This document shows, one piece after another, positions 7,221-14,570 of a stretch of DNA of 20,806 bases (its first letter is position 1; every line of letters begins with the position of its first letter). A model generated the notes under the pieces. The model was not told the origin of the DNA, ran no database searches, and saw only the letters and a list, made by a program, of their open reading frames with translations. Source of the DNA: Alphaproteobacteria bacterium (GTDB lineage Bacteria > Pseudomonadota > Alphaproteobacteria > JAEULC01). Made by a program: the position numbers and the translations under genes. Location: positions 1 through 20,806 of the forward strand of contig JADZDN010000389.1 of NCBI GenBank assembly GCA_020851015.1, read 5' to 3'.

Positions 7221-8678
7221 CTATTCTGCCGCCATCTTCCGCGACTTGCCGCGCTTGGCCTGCAATGCCCGCAACTCCTGCGCCAGGTGCAGTCCGCGCG
7301 GGGTGCCGCCTTCCTCGAAGAAGCGGATGATCTGGTCGGCGTAGACGCCGGTGCGCGCCTCCTCGACCGCCGGCTTCATCTCCGTGCGCAGCTTCTCGTA
7401 GGCCCACAGGTCCGACCGCGACAGGTTGATGCGGATCGCGGTGCCCGCGCCCACGTCGCCCAGGCCGTCGCCGGCGTAGAGCGCCACCTTCCGCTTGAAC
7501 AGCGCAACGCAGATCTCCTGCGCCGTCGCGCCCGTCTTGGAGATGTCCAGGACCATGGAGAAGCCGTATTTCGGCATCACCGGGATGGTCACCTCGCATC
7601 CGCTCGCGAGCCACATCTTCTCCGATTCGGCCACGTGGGCGAGGTTGCGCCGCATGGTCGCTTCGGCCGATTCCAGATATTTCTTGTCGTTCAGCGCGGC
7701 GATCGCCCCGTACTGGGCCAGCAGGTTGGTATGGATCTTGGTGATCTCCATCTTCATCATCGCCGCCGCCTTCAGCAGGTCGGGATGGCCGGCGAGGAAG
7801 CCCAGCCGCAGCGCCGCCATGCCGTAGCCCTTCGACATGCCGGAGGTGGAGATCACGTTCGAGGTGTCGATCTCCTTGTGCAGCGCGGCGATCGGATACT
7901 GGCGCGTCTTCGGGTCGAGCTGGTGGGTGTTGTGGGTGATGTTGTTGAACACCAGGAGATTGTGATCGTTGGCGAGCTTCACGATCTCGAGCAGCTCTTC
8001 CTTGCTCTGCGTCGTCCCGTACGGGTTGATGGGATCGCAGATCACGATCATCTTGGTGCGCAGGTTGATGCGCTTCTTGATCTCCTCGGGCTTCAGCCGG
8101 TAGTCGTTCTGCGGCCCGAGCGGGATCTGCACGGGAGTCGCTCCCGCCATCAGCGCCGCCGGCGCGAAGTGGAAGTATACCGGGTCCGGCATGATCACTT
8201 CGTCGCCCGGGTCGAGATAGGTGAGGTAGGTGTAGCCGATGCCACCCTGCGCGCCCTCGACGCCGATGACCTCGAAATCGTCATCCCGTTCGCGGCCGAA
8301 CTTCTTCACCGCCGCCAGGTCGCGCAGCTCGGAGAGCAGATCGGGCGGATACGGCCCCAGGTTCTCCGCCACGCAGCGCCGCTTCATTTCCTCGACGGCG
8401 CTCGCGGGCGGGCCGACATAGGAGCACATCCAGCCGAGGTCCGACCACTCGGCGGGATCGAGATCGATGCGTCCCCCCTTGTAGACATCCGTGTGCTCCC
8501 AGCCGAGCACGTCGATCGCCTCGCGGTAGGTGAAGTAGTTCCCCATCCCCTGCGGGTGGTAGAAAAGCGGCTTCGCCCGATGCGAGATGTGCCGCTGCAT
8601 CTTCAGGCTGATGAGCTTGCCGTTGGTCTGGTAGGTTCGACCCCACGACATGATGAAACGCGGTTTCGCTTTGGTCAT
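7221..8678 (-). CDS. PLP-dependent class I/II aminotransferase-like enzyme with altered active site
   Basis: A 485-residue fold-type I PLP protein. The Schiff-base lysine is Lys283 in STSGMSKGYGMAALRLG, with the phosphate/carboxylate-type arginine Arg291 eight residues later; CDPINPYG (214-221) is the usual NPxG-like asparagine motif. The next motif is unusual: where most family members have VxxDExY, with Asp bonding the pyridine nitrogen and Tyr bonding O3', this protein reads LLVFNNITHN (241-250), putting Asn245 and Thr248 at those positions. The N-terminal 90 residues (including FYHPQGMGNYFTYREAIDVL) are also not typical of common aminotransferases. ATG 8678 has an excellent GGAGGT site 6 bases upstream, which rules out the longer frame reaching 8840. 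The gene is monocistronic, ended by a strong terminator. The reaction is unknown; transamination is only the default guess. Confidence 0.87.
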   Translation of the reverse strand: MTKAKPRFIMSWGRTYQTNGKLISLKMQRHISHRAKPLFYHPQGMGNYFTYREAIDVLGWEHTDVYKGGRIDLDPAEWSDLGWMCSYVGPPASAVEEMKRRCVAENLGPYPPDLLSELRDLAAVKKFGRERDDDFEVIGVEGAQGGIGYTYLTYLDPGDEVIMPDPVYFHFAPAALMAGATPVQIPLGPQNDYRLKPEEIKKRINLRTKMIVICDPINPYGTTQSKEELLEIVKLANDHNLLVFNNITHNTHQLDPKTRQYPIAALHKEIDTSNVISTSGMSKGYGMAALRLGFLAGHPDLLKAAAMMKMEITKIHTNLLAQYGAIAALNDKKYLESAEATMRRNLAHVAESEKMWLASGCEVTIPVMPKYGFSMVLDISKTGATAQEICVALFKRKVALYAGDGLGDVGAGTAIRINLSRSDLWAYEKLRTEMKPAVEEARTGVYADQIIRFFEEGGTPRGLHLAQELRALQAKRGKSRKMAAE

Positions 8679-8823
8679 TTGCAGACCTCCGTTTGAAGAA
8701 GTGACGCCGGGAAGGACTGGACGGTGCCTCGCAGGTGCGCCTCGCGCCGCCGCTATTCGTACCCGGTGCGCGAACGGTAGGAACGCGCCCAACCGCCGTC
8801 CAATGCATAAAGCTGCCGGATGT

Positions 8824-8842
8824 CCATGCCGCATCGGCATGG
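8824..8842. repeat. short perfect palindrome (possible operator)
   Basis: CCATGCCG, three bases, then CGGCATGG: two perfect 8-base arms. It lies about 150 bases upstream of the aminotransferase-like start codon and could be a binding site for a dimeric regulator. No second copy was noticed in the window. Confidence 0.4.
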
Positions 8843-9066
8843 GGGCGCCGCGTGGCGCGCGCGGATCGCCGCCGCAGGGATCGGCCCGTCCCCGTAAGGC
8901 ATCAAGACGGGAACGCGATGCCGCTGCGGCAAATTGGCCGGCTTTTGCGCCGCGAGAGGCCGACCCGGCGGTTAAGACTTCGGCAACCGTGTTTTCGGCG
9001 GCGTGCCTGCGTGGCGGCGTTTAATTCTGGCGACGTGACAAGCAGGACGCGACAATTCATCGTTAT

Positions 9067-9085
9067 CGGCCCCAGGCCGGTTTTT
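9067..9085 (+). terminator. terminator-like hairpin upstream of the kinase gene
   Basis: CGGCC, three-base loop, GGCCG, then G and five T (9081-9085). The stem is only five pairs, so it is a weak intrinsic terminator at best. It lies about 90 bases before the kinase start and upstream of its likely -10, so it may end a short upstream transcript or be chance. Confidence 0.3.
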
Positions 9086-9086
9086 A

Positions 9087-9115
9087 GAGGTTGGTAATAT
9101 TCGTCTATCTATAGT
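9087..9115 (+). promoter_or_regulatory. possible promoter of the histidine kinase gene
   Basis: TATAGT at 9110-9115 matches TATAAT at five of six positions and sits in the most AT-rich part of the intergenic region. The sequence 16-17 bases upstream (AGGTTG/GAGGTT) is a poor -35. Start of transcription would fall near 9122, giving a leader of about 54 bases. Confidence 0.35.
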
Positions 9116-9175
9116 CAGCTGCATTCTTGGCAGAGAAGCGCTTATTCTGCCTGGACTTTCGAGCGAGGAAGGTAG

Positions 9176-10909
9176 ATGCCTCGATCCCACAGCGCGGCCT
9201 CCCGGGATGGCGAGAGGCGCGCCGTTGCGGCCGGGCAGCCAAGCCGGGCCGCCGTGCAGCTGGCAGCGGCAGCGCGGGACCCGGCGCTGGTCGAGGTCGA
9301 GCATGCGGCGATCGCGGGCATCGCCGCGGATGCGCCCCTGGCGCTGATCCTCGGCGGGCTCGCCGCCTATATCGGATCGATCGCCGCGCCGGCCTCTTGC
9401 GCGATCGCCATCTGCGACCAGCCGCTCGGCAAATACAGGATCGTCGCGGCGCCGCACATTCCTGCCTCCCTCTGGGACGTGCTGGCCGCAGGCGTCGAGG
9501 CAACCATGCGCGCCCGGCACGGCAAGGCCGCCAACGCCGATACGGGACCGGACGCGGCGCACGTGGGCAACGCCGCCGATGTTCACCGACTGGTGGGCGC
9601 CGCCACGTCGGAGCTGTTGTGGTCGCGGCCGCTCGCCGACCATCGCGGCGCCGCGTTGGGCACGATCGTGATGTTCGGGGTCGCGGCGGCCGGCCCGGCC
9701 GATGCGGCCCGGCATGCCTGCGAGCATCTGGCCGCCGTGGCGAACATCGCGATCGAGCGCCACCGCCATGCAAGCGAGCTCAAGGCCGCCGACGACCGCC
9801 TCGCCGCCGTTACCTCGGCCATACCCGGGGTCGTCTATCAGCGCCGCGTCAGCCCGGACGGCGATATCCGCTACACCTACATCAGCGAAGGCGCCCACGA
9901 CCTGTTCGGCGTCTCGCCCCGCGAAATCCTGTCCGATCCGAAGGCTTTGTTCGACTGTCACGGCCCCAGCTATCGCATGGATTTCCGCGATCGCCTGCTG
10001 GAAGCCTCGCGAACCCTGACGATGTGGGACGTCGAGGCCGAAATCATCAGCCGCAACGGCACGCGCAAATGGACCCATGCCATCGCGCGGCCGACCAAGC
10101 TGGCGGACGGATCGGTTCAGTGGGACGGCATCATCCTCGACGCCACGCGCATCGCGCGGCGCGAACAGGCTTTGCGCCGGGAAAAGGAAGCCGCCGAACT
10201 GGCCAACCGCGGCAAGTCCGAGTTCATCGCCAGCATGAGTCACGAGCTGCGGACGCCGCTCAACGCCATCATCGGCTTTTCCGAGCTGATGGCCAACGAG
10301 ACGATGGGTCCGCTCGGCAACCCGCGCTATCGCGCCTACTGCGGCGACATACTGGACAGCGGGCGGCATCTGCTCGGCATCGTCAACGACGTGCTGGACA
10401 TCTCCAAGATCGAATCCGGCAAGCTGGTGCTGCACGAGGAGCCGGTCGAGGTCGCCGCCGTCGTCAACGCGGCGATGCACCTAGTGCGCGAGCGCGCCGA
10501 GATCGCCGAGGTGGCGGTGGAATCCTGGCTGATGGAGGACATGCCGCTGCTGTTCGCGGACGAGCGGCTCGTCAAGCAGGTCCTGCTCAACCTCCTGTCC
10601 AACGCGGTCAAGTTCACGCCGAAGCAGGGGCGCGTCGCGGTCCGCGGAGGGATCGAGCACAACTGCGTCGTGCTGCAGGTCCAGGACACCGGCATCGGCA
10701 TGGACCCGGCCGACATACCGCGGGCGATGGAGCGCTTTTCGCAGATCGATAATTCGCTGAGCCGGCGCCACGAAGGCACCGGCCTCGGCCTCTATTTGGT
10801 CAAGCTGTTCGCCGACCTGCACCAGGCGACGATCGAGCTGAAAAGCGCGCGCGGCGTCGGCACCACGGCGACCCTGCGCTTTCCTTCGAAGCGGACCTTG
10901 CTGCGCTAG
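9176..10909 (+). CDS. soluble hybrid-sensor histidine kinase: GAF-like, PAS, HisKA, HATPase
   Basis: A 577-residue cytoplasmic sensor kinase with no membrane segment. Residues about 40-200 look like a GAF domain (AAYIGSIAAPASCAIAICDQ and following), 209-330 a PAS domain, then HisKA with the phospho-acceptor His356 in SMSHELRTPLNAIIGFSELM, and a HATPase domain with N-box Asn476 (LLNLLSNAVKFTP), G1 DTGIGM at 504 and G2 GTGLGL at 534. The HisKA box resembles the PleC/DivJ group of alphaproteobacteria. The ATG at 9176 has GAGGAAGG just upstream. There is no receiver domain and no response-regulator gene in the window, so it is an orphan kinase. Its stop is 20 bases from the stop of the convergent solute-binding protein gene, which makes a functional link with that operon possible but unproven. 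Confidence 0.93.
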   Translation: MPRSHSAASRDGERRAVAAGQPSRAAVQLAAAARDPALVEVEHAAIAGIAADAPLALILGGLAAYIGSIAAPASCAIAICDQPLGKYRIVAAPHIPASLWDVLAAGVEATMRARHGKAANADTGPDAAHVGNAADVHRLVGAATSELLWSRPLADHRGAALGTIVMFGVAAAGPADAARHACEHLAAVANIAIERHRHASELKAADDRLAAVTSAIPGVVYQRRVSPDGDIRYTYISEGAHDLFGVSPREILSDPKALFDCHGPSYRMDFRDRLLEASRTLTMWDVEAEIISRNGTRKWTHAIARPTKLADGSVQWDGIILDATRIARREQALRREKEAAELANRGKSEFIASMSHELRTPLNAIIGFSELMANETMGPLGNPRYRAYCGDILDSGRHLLGIVNDVLDISKIESGKLVLHEEPVEVAAVVNAAMHLVRERAEIAEVAVESWLMEDMPLLFADERLVKQVLLNLLSNAVKFTPKQGRVAVRGGIEHNCVVLQVQDTGIGMDPADIPRAMERFSQIDNSLSRRHEGTGLGLYLVKLFADLHQATIELKSARGVGTTATLRFPSKRTLLR

Positions 10910-10911
10910 CG

Positions 10912-10927
10912 CGCGCCGGCCGGCGCG
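10912..10927. repeat. GC palindrome between convergent genes
   Basis: CGCGCCGGCCGGCGCG is a perfect 16-base palindrome in the 20-base gap between the kinase stop and the solute-binding protein stop. It could form a short hairpin on either transcript; there is no T-run, so an intrinsic terminator is not shown. Confidence 0.4.
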
Positions 10928-10929
10928 GC

Positions 10930-12123
10930 TCAGCCGCCGGCGGGCGGGGCGGCCCGGCCGCCGTTGCGCACCACCCGGCCGGAATAGTCGTAGATGGAAC
11001 TCGCGCCCTCGAAGAAGCTGAACGGGACGCGCATGCCGATCTGCCGCGCGCGGCCGAAGTTGATCGCGATGTCCGGGGGGGAGACGATGCCGACTTTCAG
11101 ATCGCCGACCTTGGCGCGGCCCTGCAACACGTCGGCGCCGTAGACTGCGGACAGGTGCGCGTTGCTCTCGAAGCTGATGCCGATCGAAAGCACGGCGCTC
11201 ACCAGCCCCGGCTGGACCACCTCGGGCACGGCGCTGATCACCGGCACCACGTCGGCGGCGGCATTGATGGTCGCGATCTCGCGGAAGACCGAGGTGCTGC
11301 CGGTGATCCAGAAGACGCTGTTGGCGAGCGTCGGATCGTTGGTCCGCATCCGGCGTACCGCATCGGCCACCAGTGAGCGCAGCTCGGCCGCCGCGTTGTC
11401 GGGGTTCTGCACGACCAGGTCCAGCACGCGGATGCCCAGCTTGCGGCCCAGCCCGCCCATCGGCTGCGCCTGGGTCTGCACGGCGCTGATGTTCTTGCCG
11501 TCCACAAGGATGGCGAAGTTCCGCAGATTCGGCTTCAGCTCGCGGATATAGGCCATCTGCACCTCGGTCGGCATGTTCAGCGAGGTGAAGGCGAAGTTGG
11601 TTCCGCTGCCGCTCTCGTAGTCCTTGGCCTGGCCAAGATCCACCGGGTCCTTCGAACAGACGCTGATCACGGGAATGGCGCCGCCCAGGTAGTTCCGATA
11701 GAGCCACGCCGTCGATTCCGAGCCCATGCTGAAGATCAGATCGGCCTTGGCCTGCTCCGCGGTAGCGATCGCCTGCCGGCCGAGCGCGTCGTCGTTGTTG
11801 TAGTTGAAGATTTCGAAGCGGGCGTCGATGTCCTTCTGCGCGAAGACCTGCAGGATCTTGGTGATCGCGACGTCGTAGGCCGAGGACTGCCGAGGATAGA
11901 GGACCTTGACCCGGAACACGGGCGTGGACGCGAAGCGGGGCAGGATGGTGACCCGCATGGGGTCGGCGGCCCAGGGCGTCACCTCCCAGTTGACGCGCAC
12001 CTCCTCGCCGAAGCCGAACCAGGCATGCTTGCCGGGCAGGCTCTGCATGGCGGCCCTGGCGTCGCCAAATCCCGCCAACAGGAGCGCCCCCGCCAGGAGC
12101 ACGATCGCCGCAAATCGTTTCAT
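10930..12123 (-). CDS. secreted solute-binding protein, PF04392 (ABC_sub_bind/TrpX-like) family
   Basis: A 397-residue exported protein. The signal peptide is clear: MKRF, a hydrophobic core, then ARA-AM cleavage near residue 24. The mature part first has about 55 residues of its own kind, then from VFRVKVLYPRQSSAYDVAI the type 1 periplasmic-binding fold of the ABC_sub_bind family, including DLIFSMGSESTAWLYRNYLG and PVISAVPEVVQPGLVSAVLS. Relatives bind small ligands such as aromatic amino acids for TrpXYZ-type ABC importers, but no ABC permease or ATPase lies beside this gene. It is the last gene of a three-gene operon: its ATG overlaps the TGA of the sensor-MFS gene (ATGA at 12123-12120), implying translational coupling. 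A role as the ligand-capturing arm of that transporter or of its sensor modules is my inference. Confidence 0.87.
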   Translation of the reverse strand: MKRFAAIVLLAGALLLAGFGDARAAMQSLPGKHAWFGFGEEVRVNWEVTPWAADPMRVTILPRFASTPVFRVKVLYPRQSSAYDVAITKILQVFAQKDIDARFEIFNYNNDDALGRQAIATAEQAKADLIFSMGSESTAWLYRNYLGGAIPVISVCSKDPVDLGQAKDYESGSGTNFAFTSLNMPTEVQMAYIRELKPNLRNFAILVDGKNISAVQTQAQPMGGLGRKLGIRVLDLVVQNPDNAAAELRSLVADAVRRMRTNDPTLANSVFWITGSTSVFREIATINAAADVVPVISAVPEVVQPGLVSAVLSIGISFESNAHLSAVYGADVLQGRAKVGDLKVGIVSPPDIAINFGRARQIGMRVPFSFFEGASSIYDYSGRVVRNGGRAAPPAGG

Positions 12124-14561
12124 GCCGGGCTCTCCACCTGGGCGGACTTGCCGCCCGTGCCGCCCATCGGGGCGAGGAACAGCAGCGCCAACGTGCAGGT
12201 CACGCCGCCGAACAGCGCGATCACCAGCGGGGTGACACCCATCAGGACGAAGAGCTGGCCGACCAGGATCGGCCCGGCGACGTGGCCCAGCCGCTCCAGA
12301 AAGCGATAGGTGGCGGTTACCGAGCCGACGCCGATCGCCTTCGCCAGGTCCAGTTCGGCGATATGCGTGACCACCGGCGCGTTGACGAAGCCATGCGCGA
12401 TCCCGATCGCGATCACGCCCAGGATCACGACCCACGTGACGAAGCTGCCGCCCAGCATGGCGCCCGCCGGGTCGTTCCAGTCGTTGAGCCCGATCACCAG
12501 CATCGCCACGCCGCTGGCCGCCGCGCCCAGCGCCAGGACGGGCACCGTCCGCCGGCTGCGGTCGACGAAGCGCGTGACGTAGTGCGACGCGGCGACGACT
12601 CCGATCGCATAGAGCATGACGATCTGGCCGATATCCTCCTGCTTGTACTGGCTGCGGGCCAGCAGCAGCGGCAAGGCGAAGGTGATGACGCCCGTCAGCG
12701 CGGCCTTGGCGGGGACGCCGATCAGGAACATCGCGCGGATGAACTCGAAGTGATGCAGGACCTGGATGACGTCGCGGAACAGCGTGCGCAGCTCGGCCGC
12801 GATGCTCTGCCGCGCGCCCATCGCCAGCGCGCCGCCCGGCACCAGAACAAAGCCGTAGGAAGCCGTCACGAACGACAGGATGCCGGCCAGCTCGAACACG
12901 CCAGACGGGCCCAGATAGGTGACCAGCAGCGAGCCGATCGCCATGCCCGAGATCATGCCGCCCTGGAAGCCGAACACGATGATGCCGTTGCCCCGGGTCC
13001 GGTTCTCGGCCGAGGCGATCGCCAGGATGTAGGACTGCACGCCGATGAACAGCATTCCCTGGCCAATGCCCGAGGCCGCGCGGGCGGCCAGCGCCCCCCA
13101 GAAGCCGATCGGCAGGATCAGCGCCAGCAGGCCGACGCCCGCCAGGATCAGCCCGCCGTTCATCGACACGCGCGGACCCACGCGCTGGGTGAAATGCCCG
13201 GACGGCACCAGGCTCAACGCGAAGAACAGGTAGTAGATCATGAACGGCGCCGACGCGAAGCCGGCCGACAAGCCGGCGGCGGCGGCGAGTTGCTGCATGT
13301 GCTGCGGCAGGAAGGAATAGGTAAGGTGCTCCAGGAACACCGCGACGAAGAACAGCGGCTTCACCGAGCTGAGCGCGGCGCGTTCGCGCAGCGCGGCGCG
13401 GCGCAAGGCATCCGGCTCACCCGCCTCCTCGTCGCGCCGCAGGTTCTGCAGCGACGACGCCACCTGCAGGAACAGCCCGGCAAGAAAGGCCGAGGCGATG
13501 AACATCGCGGCGAAATTCTTCACGCTGCGGGCGACCTGCCGGTAGACGATTTCGCGCGGAACCTCGACTGCGATGCCGACGGCGCCGGTCTGGGCCGATT
13601 TGCCCAGGCTGATGACGTAGGCATAGTTGCGCGAGTCCTGCGCCCAGGCCTGGCCCAGCCGGGCCGCATCCGTGTGCACCTGGGTGTTGCCGTCGACGAT
13701 CAGGGCGACCGCCGCAATGTCGGGATTCAGCTTGCGGTAGTCGGCAAAGGCCGTGTCGATGCCGACGAAATCGCGCAGCGCCAGGTCGTACTGGACGATC
13801 TCGCCGATGCGCTGCGCCAGCATGTTGGCAAGCACGCGGGCCTTGTCCTGCGCCCCTTCGGAATAGAGCGACACCAGCGTCCAGATCACCACGCCCGACA
13901 TCGACAGGAACACGCCGGCGAAGGCGACATGCAGCCACCGGGTGCGAATGTCGTTGCGCAGCGACTGCATCGTGGCGACGCCGGCCGCGAACAGGCCGGA
14001 CAGCAGCAGTGCGACGCCGGTCAGCGGCAGGAAGGCGCCGTCGACCAGCCGCGTCGCTACGGCGTCGGACGAGCTGACGATCAGGGTTCCCGCCGCCTCG
14101 AACCGGCTGCGGAGCGGCACCGAGACGTGGGTATAGCCGTCGGCGCTGAAGCGGCGCGTCTCCTCGCCCGACATTGCTTCGGCCGGCGCACGCGGGACGT
14201 TGCTCAGCTTTTGGTCGACGTTGCGGAATATCTCCTTGCCCGAGGTGTCGAGCGCGGTGACGGCGTCGACATATTCCGAATCGACGATTGGTCCGGTCAA
14301 GGAGTTGAACCCGACGAACTGGCGGATCGGCAGGCCGTCGCGCAGAAAGGCTTCCATCGCCGTGCGCACGGTGCCGGCCTGGGTGATGACCTTGGCGACA
14401 TGGAACTCGCCATAGGTGCGCTTGCCTTCGCCGTACCCGACATAGACCAGAAGGATCAGCGACAAGCCGGTGACGACGAACATCACCATGGCATTGCCCA
14501 GCCGCTGGGCGGCGGTGCGGCGATCGGCGGCCGGGGCGCGCGTCGGAATGGTATCGGGCAT
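12120..14561 (-). CDS. fusion of two extracytoplasmic sensor-like modules with an MFS transporter
   Basis: An 813-residue membrane protein. N-terminal part: membrane segment 1 (about 24-43), a soluble module (44-175), segment 2 (176-196), a short basic loop, segment 3 (212-232), a second soluble module (233-346), and segment 4 (350-371). With the N-terminus inside, both modules face the periplasm; size and placement recall Cache/CHASE-type sensor domains, though I cannot assign a family. After a cytoplasmic linker, residues 400-800 form a full MFS transporter of about 12 segments with motif A-like GHFTQRVGPR (455-464) and RFVDRSRR in the second half. The ATG at 14561 is chosen over GTG 14570 because AGGTGG sits 5 bases before it. 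It follows the ATP-grasp stop by 9 bases and overlaps the binding-protein gene by ATGA. Substrate and direction are unknown. Confidence 0.85.
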   Translation of the reverse strand: MPDTIPTRAPAADRRTAAQRLGNAMVMFVVTGLSLILLVYVGYGEGKRTYGEFHVAKVITQAGTVRTAMEAFLRDGLPIRQFVGFNSLTGPIVDSEYVDAVTALDTSGKEIFRNVDQKLSNVPRAPAEAMSGEETRRFSADGYTHVSVPLRSRFEAAGTLIVSSSDAVATRLVDGAFLPLTGVALLLSGLFAAGVATMQSLRNDIRTRWLHVAFAGVFLSMSGVVIWTLVSLYSEGAQDKARVLANMLAQRIGEIVQYDLALRDFVGIDTAFADYRKLNPDIAAVALIVDGNTQVHTDAARLGQAWAQDSRNYAYVISLGKSAQTGAVGIAVEVPREIVYRQVARSVKNFAAMFIASAFLAGLFLQVASSLQNLRRDEEAGEPDALRRAALRERAALSSVKPLFFVAVFLEHLTYSFLPQHMQQLAAAAGLSAGFASAPFMIYYLFFALSLVPSGHFTQRVGPRVSMNGGLILAGVGLLALILPIGFWGALAARAASGIGQGMLFIGVQSYILAIASAENRTRGNGIIVFGFQGGMISGMAIGSLLVTYLGPSGVFELAGILSFVTASYGFVLVPGGALAMGARQSIAAELRTLFRDVIQVLHHFEFIRAMFLIGVPAKAALTGVITFALPLLLARSQYKQEDIGQIVMLYAIGVVAASHYVTRFVDRSRRTVPVLALGAAASGVAMLVIGLNDWNDPAGAMLGGSFVTWVVILGVIAIGIAHGFVNAPVVTHIAELDLAKAIGVGSVTATYRFLERLGHVAGPILVGQLFVLMGVTPLVIALFGGVTCTLALLFLAPMGGTGGKSAQVESPA

Positions 14562-14570
14562 GGCCACCAC

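Larger units (their letters stand above)
8679..9175. other. 497-base divergent intergenic region
   Basis: No convincing protein gene is seen in this gap between the aminotransferase-like gene (-) and the kinase gene (+). It must carry both promoters. Visible items are a perfect short palindrome at 8824-8842, a small GC hairpin with a T-run at 9067-9085, and an AT-rich stretch at 9081-9120 holding TATAGT. On the minus strand TTGGAC, 18 bases, TACCGT (about 8813 to 8784) is a weak promoter candidate for the aminotransferase-like gene. Several open frames cross the region but lack ribosome sites and family resemblance. Confidence 0.6.

Noticed and set aside
5912..8678. An ectoine-degradation operon formed by the M24 and aminotransferase-like genes
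   Set aside because: A strong intrinsic terminator separates the two genes, the PLP enzyme does not look like the known DABA aminotransferase, and no deacetylase or dehydrogenase gene is near.
8679..8840. A 54-residue N-terminal extension of the aminotransferase-like protein
   Set aside because: The frame is open up to 8840, but GGAGGT sits ideally before the ATG at 8678, and the extra residues look like non-coding translation.
12124..12435. An extension of the solute-binding protein upstream of 12123
   Set aside because: It overlaps the end of the MFS gene, and the signal peptide begins exactly at the ATG at 12123.
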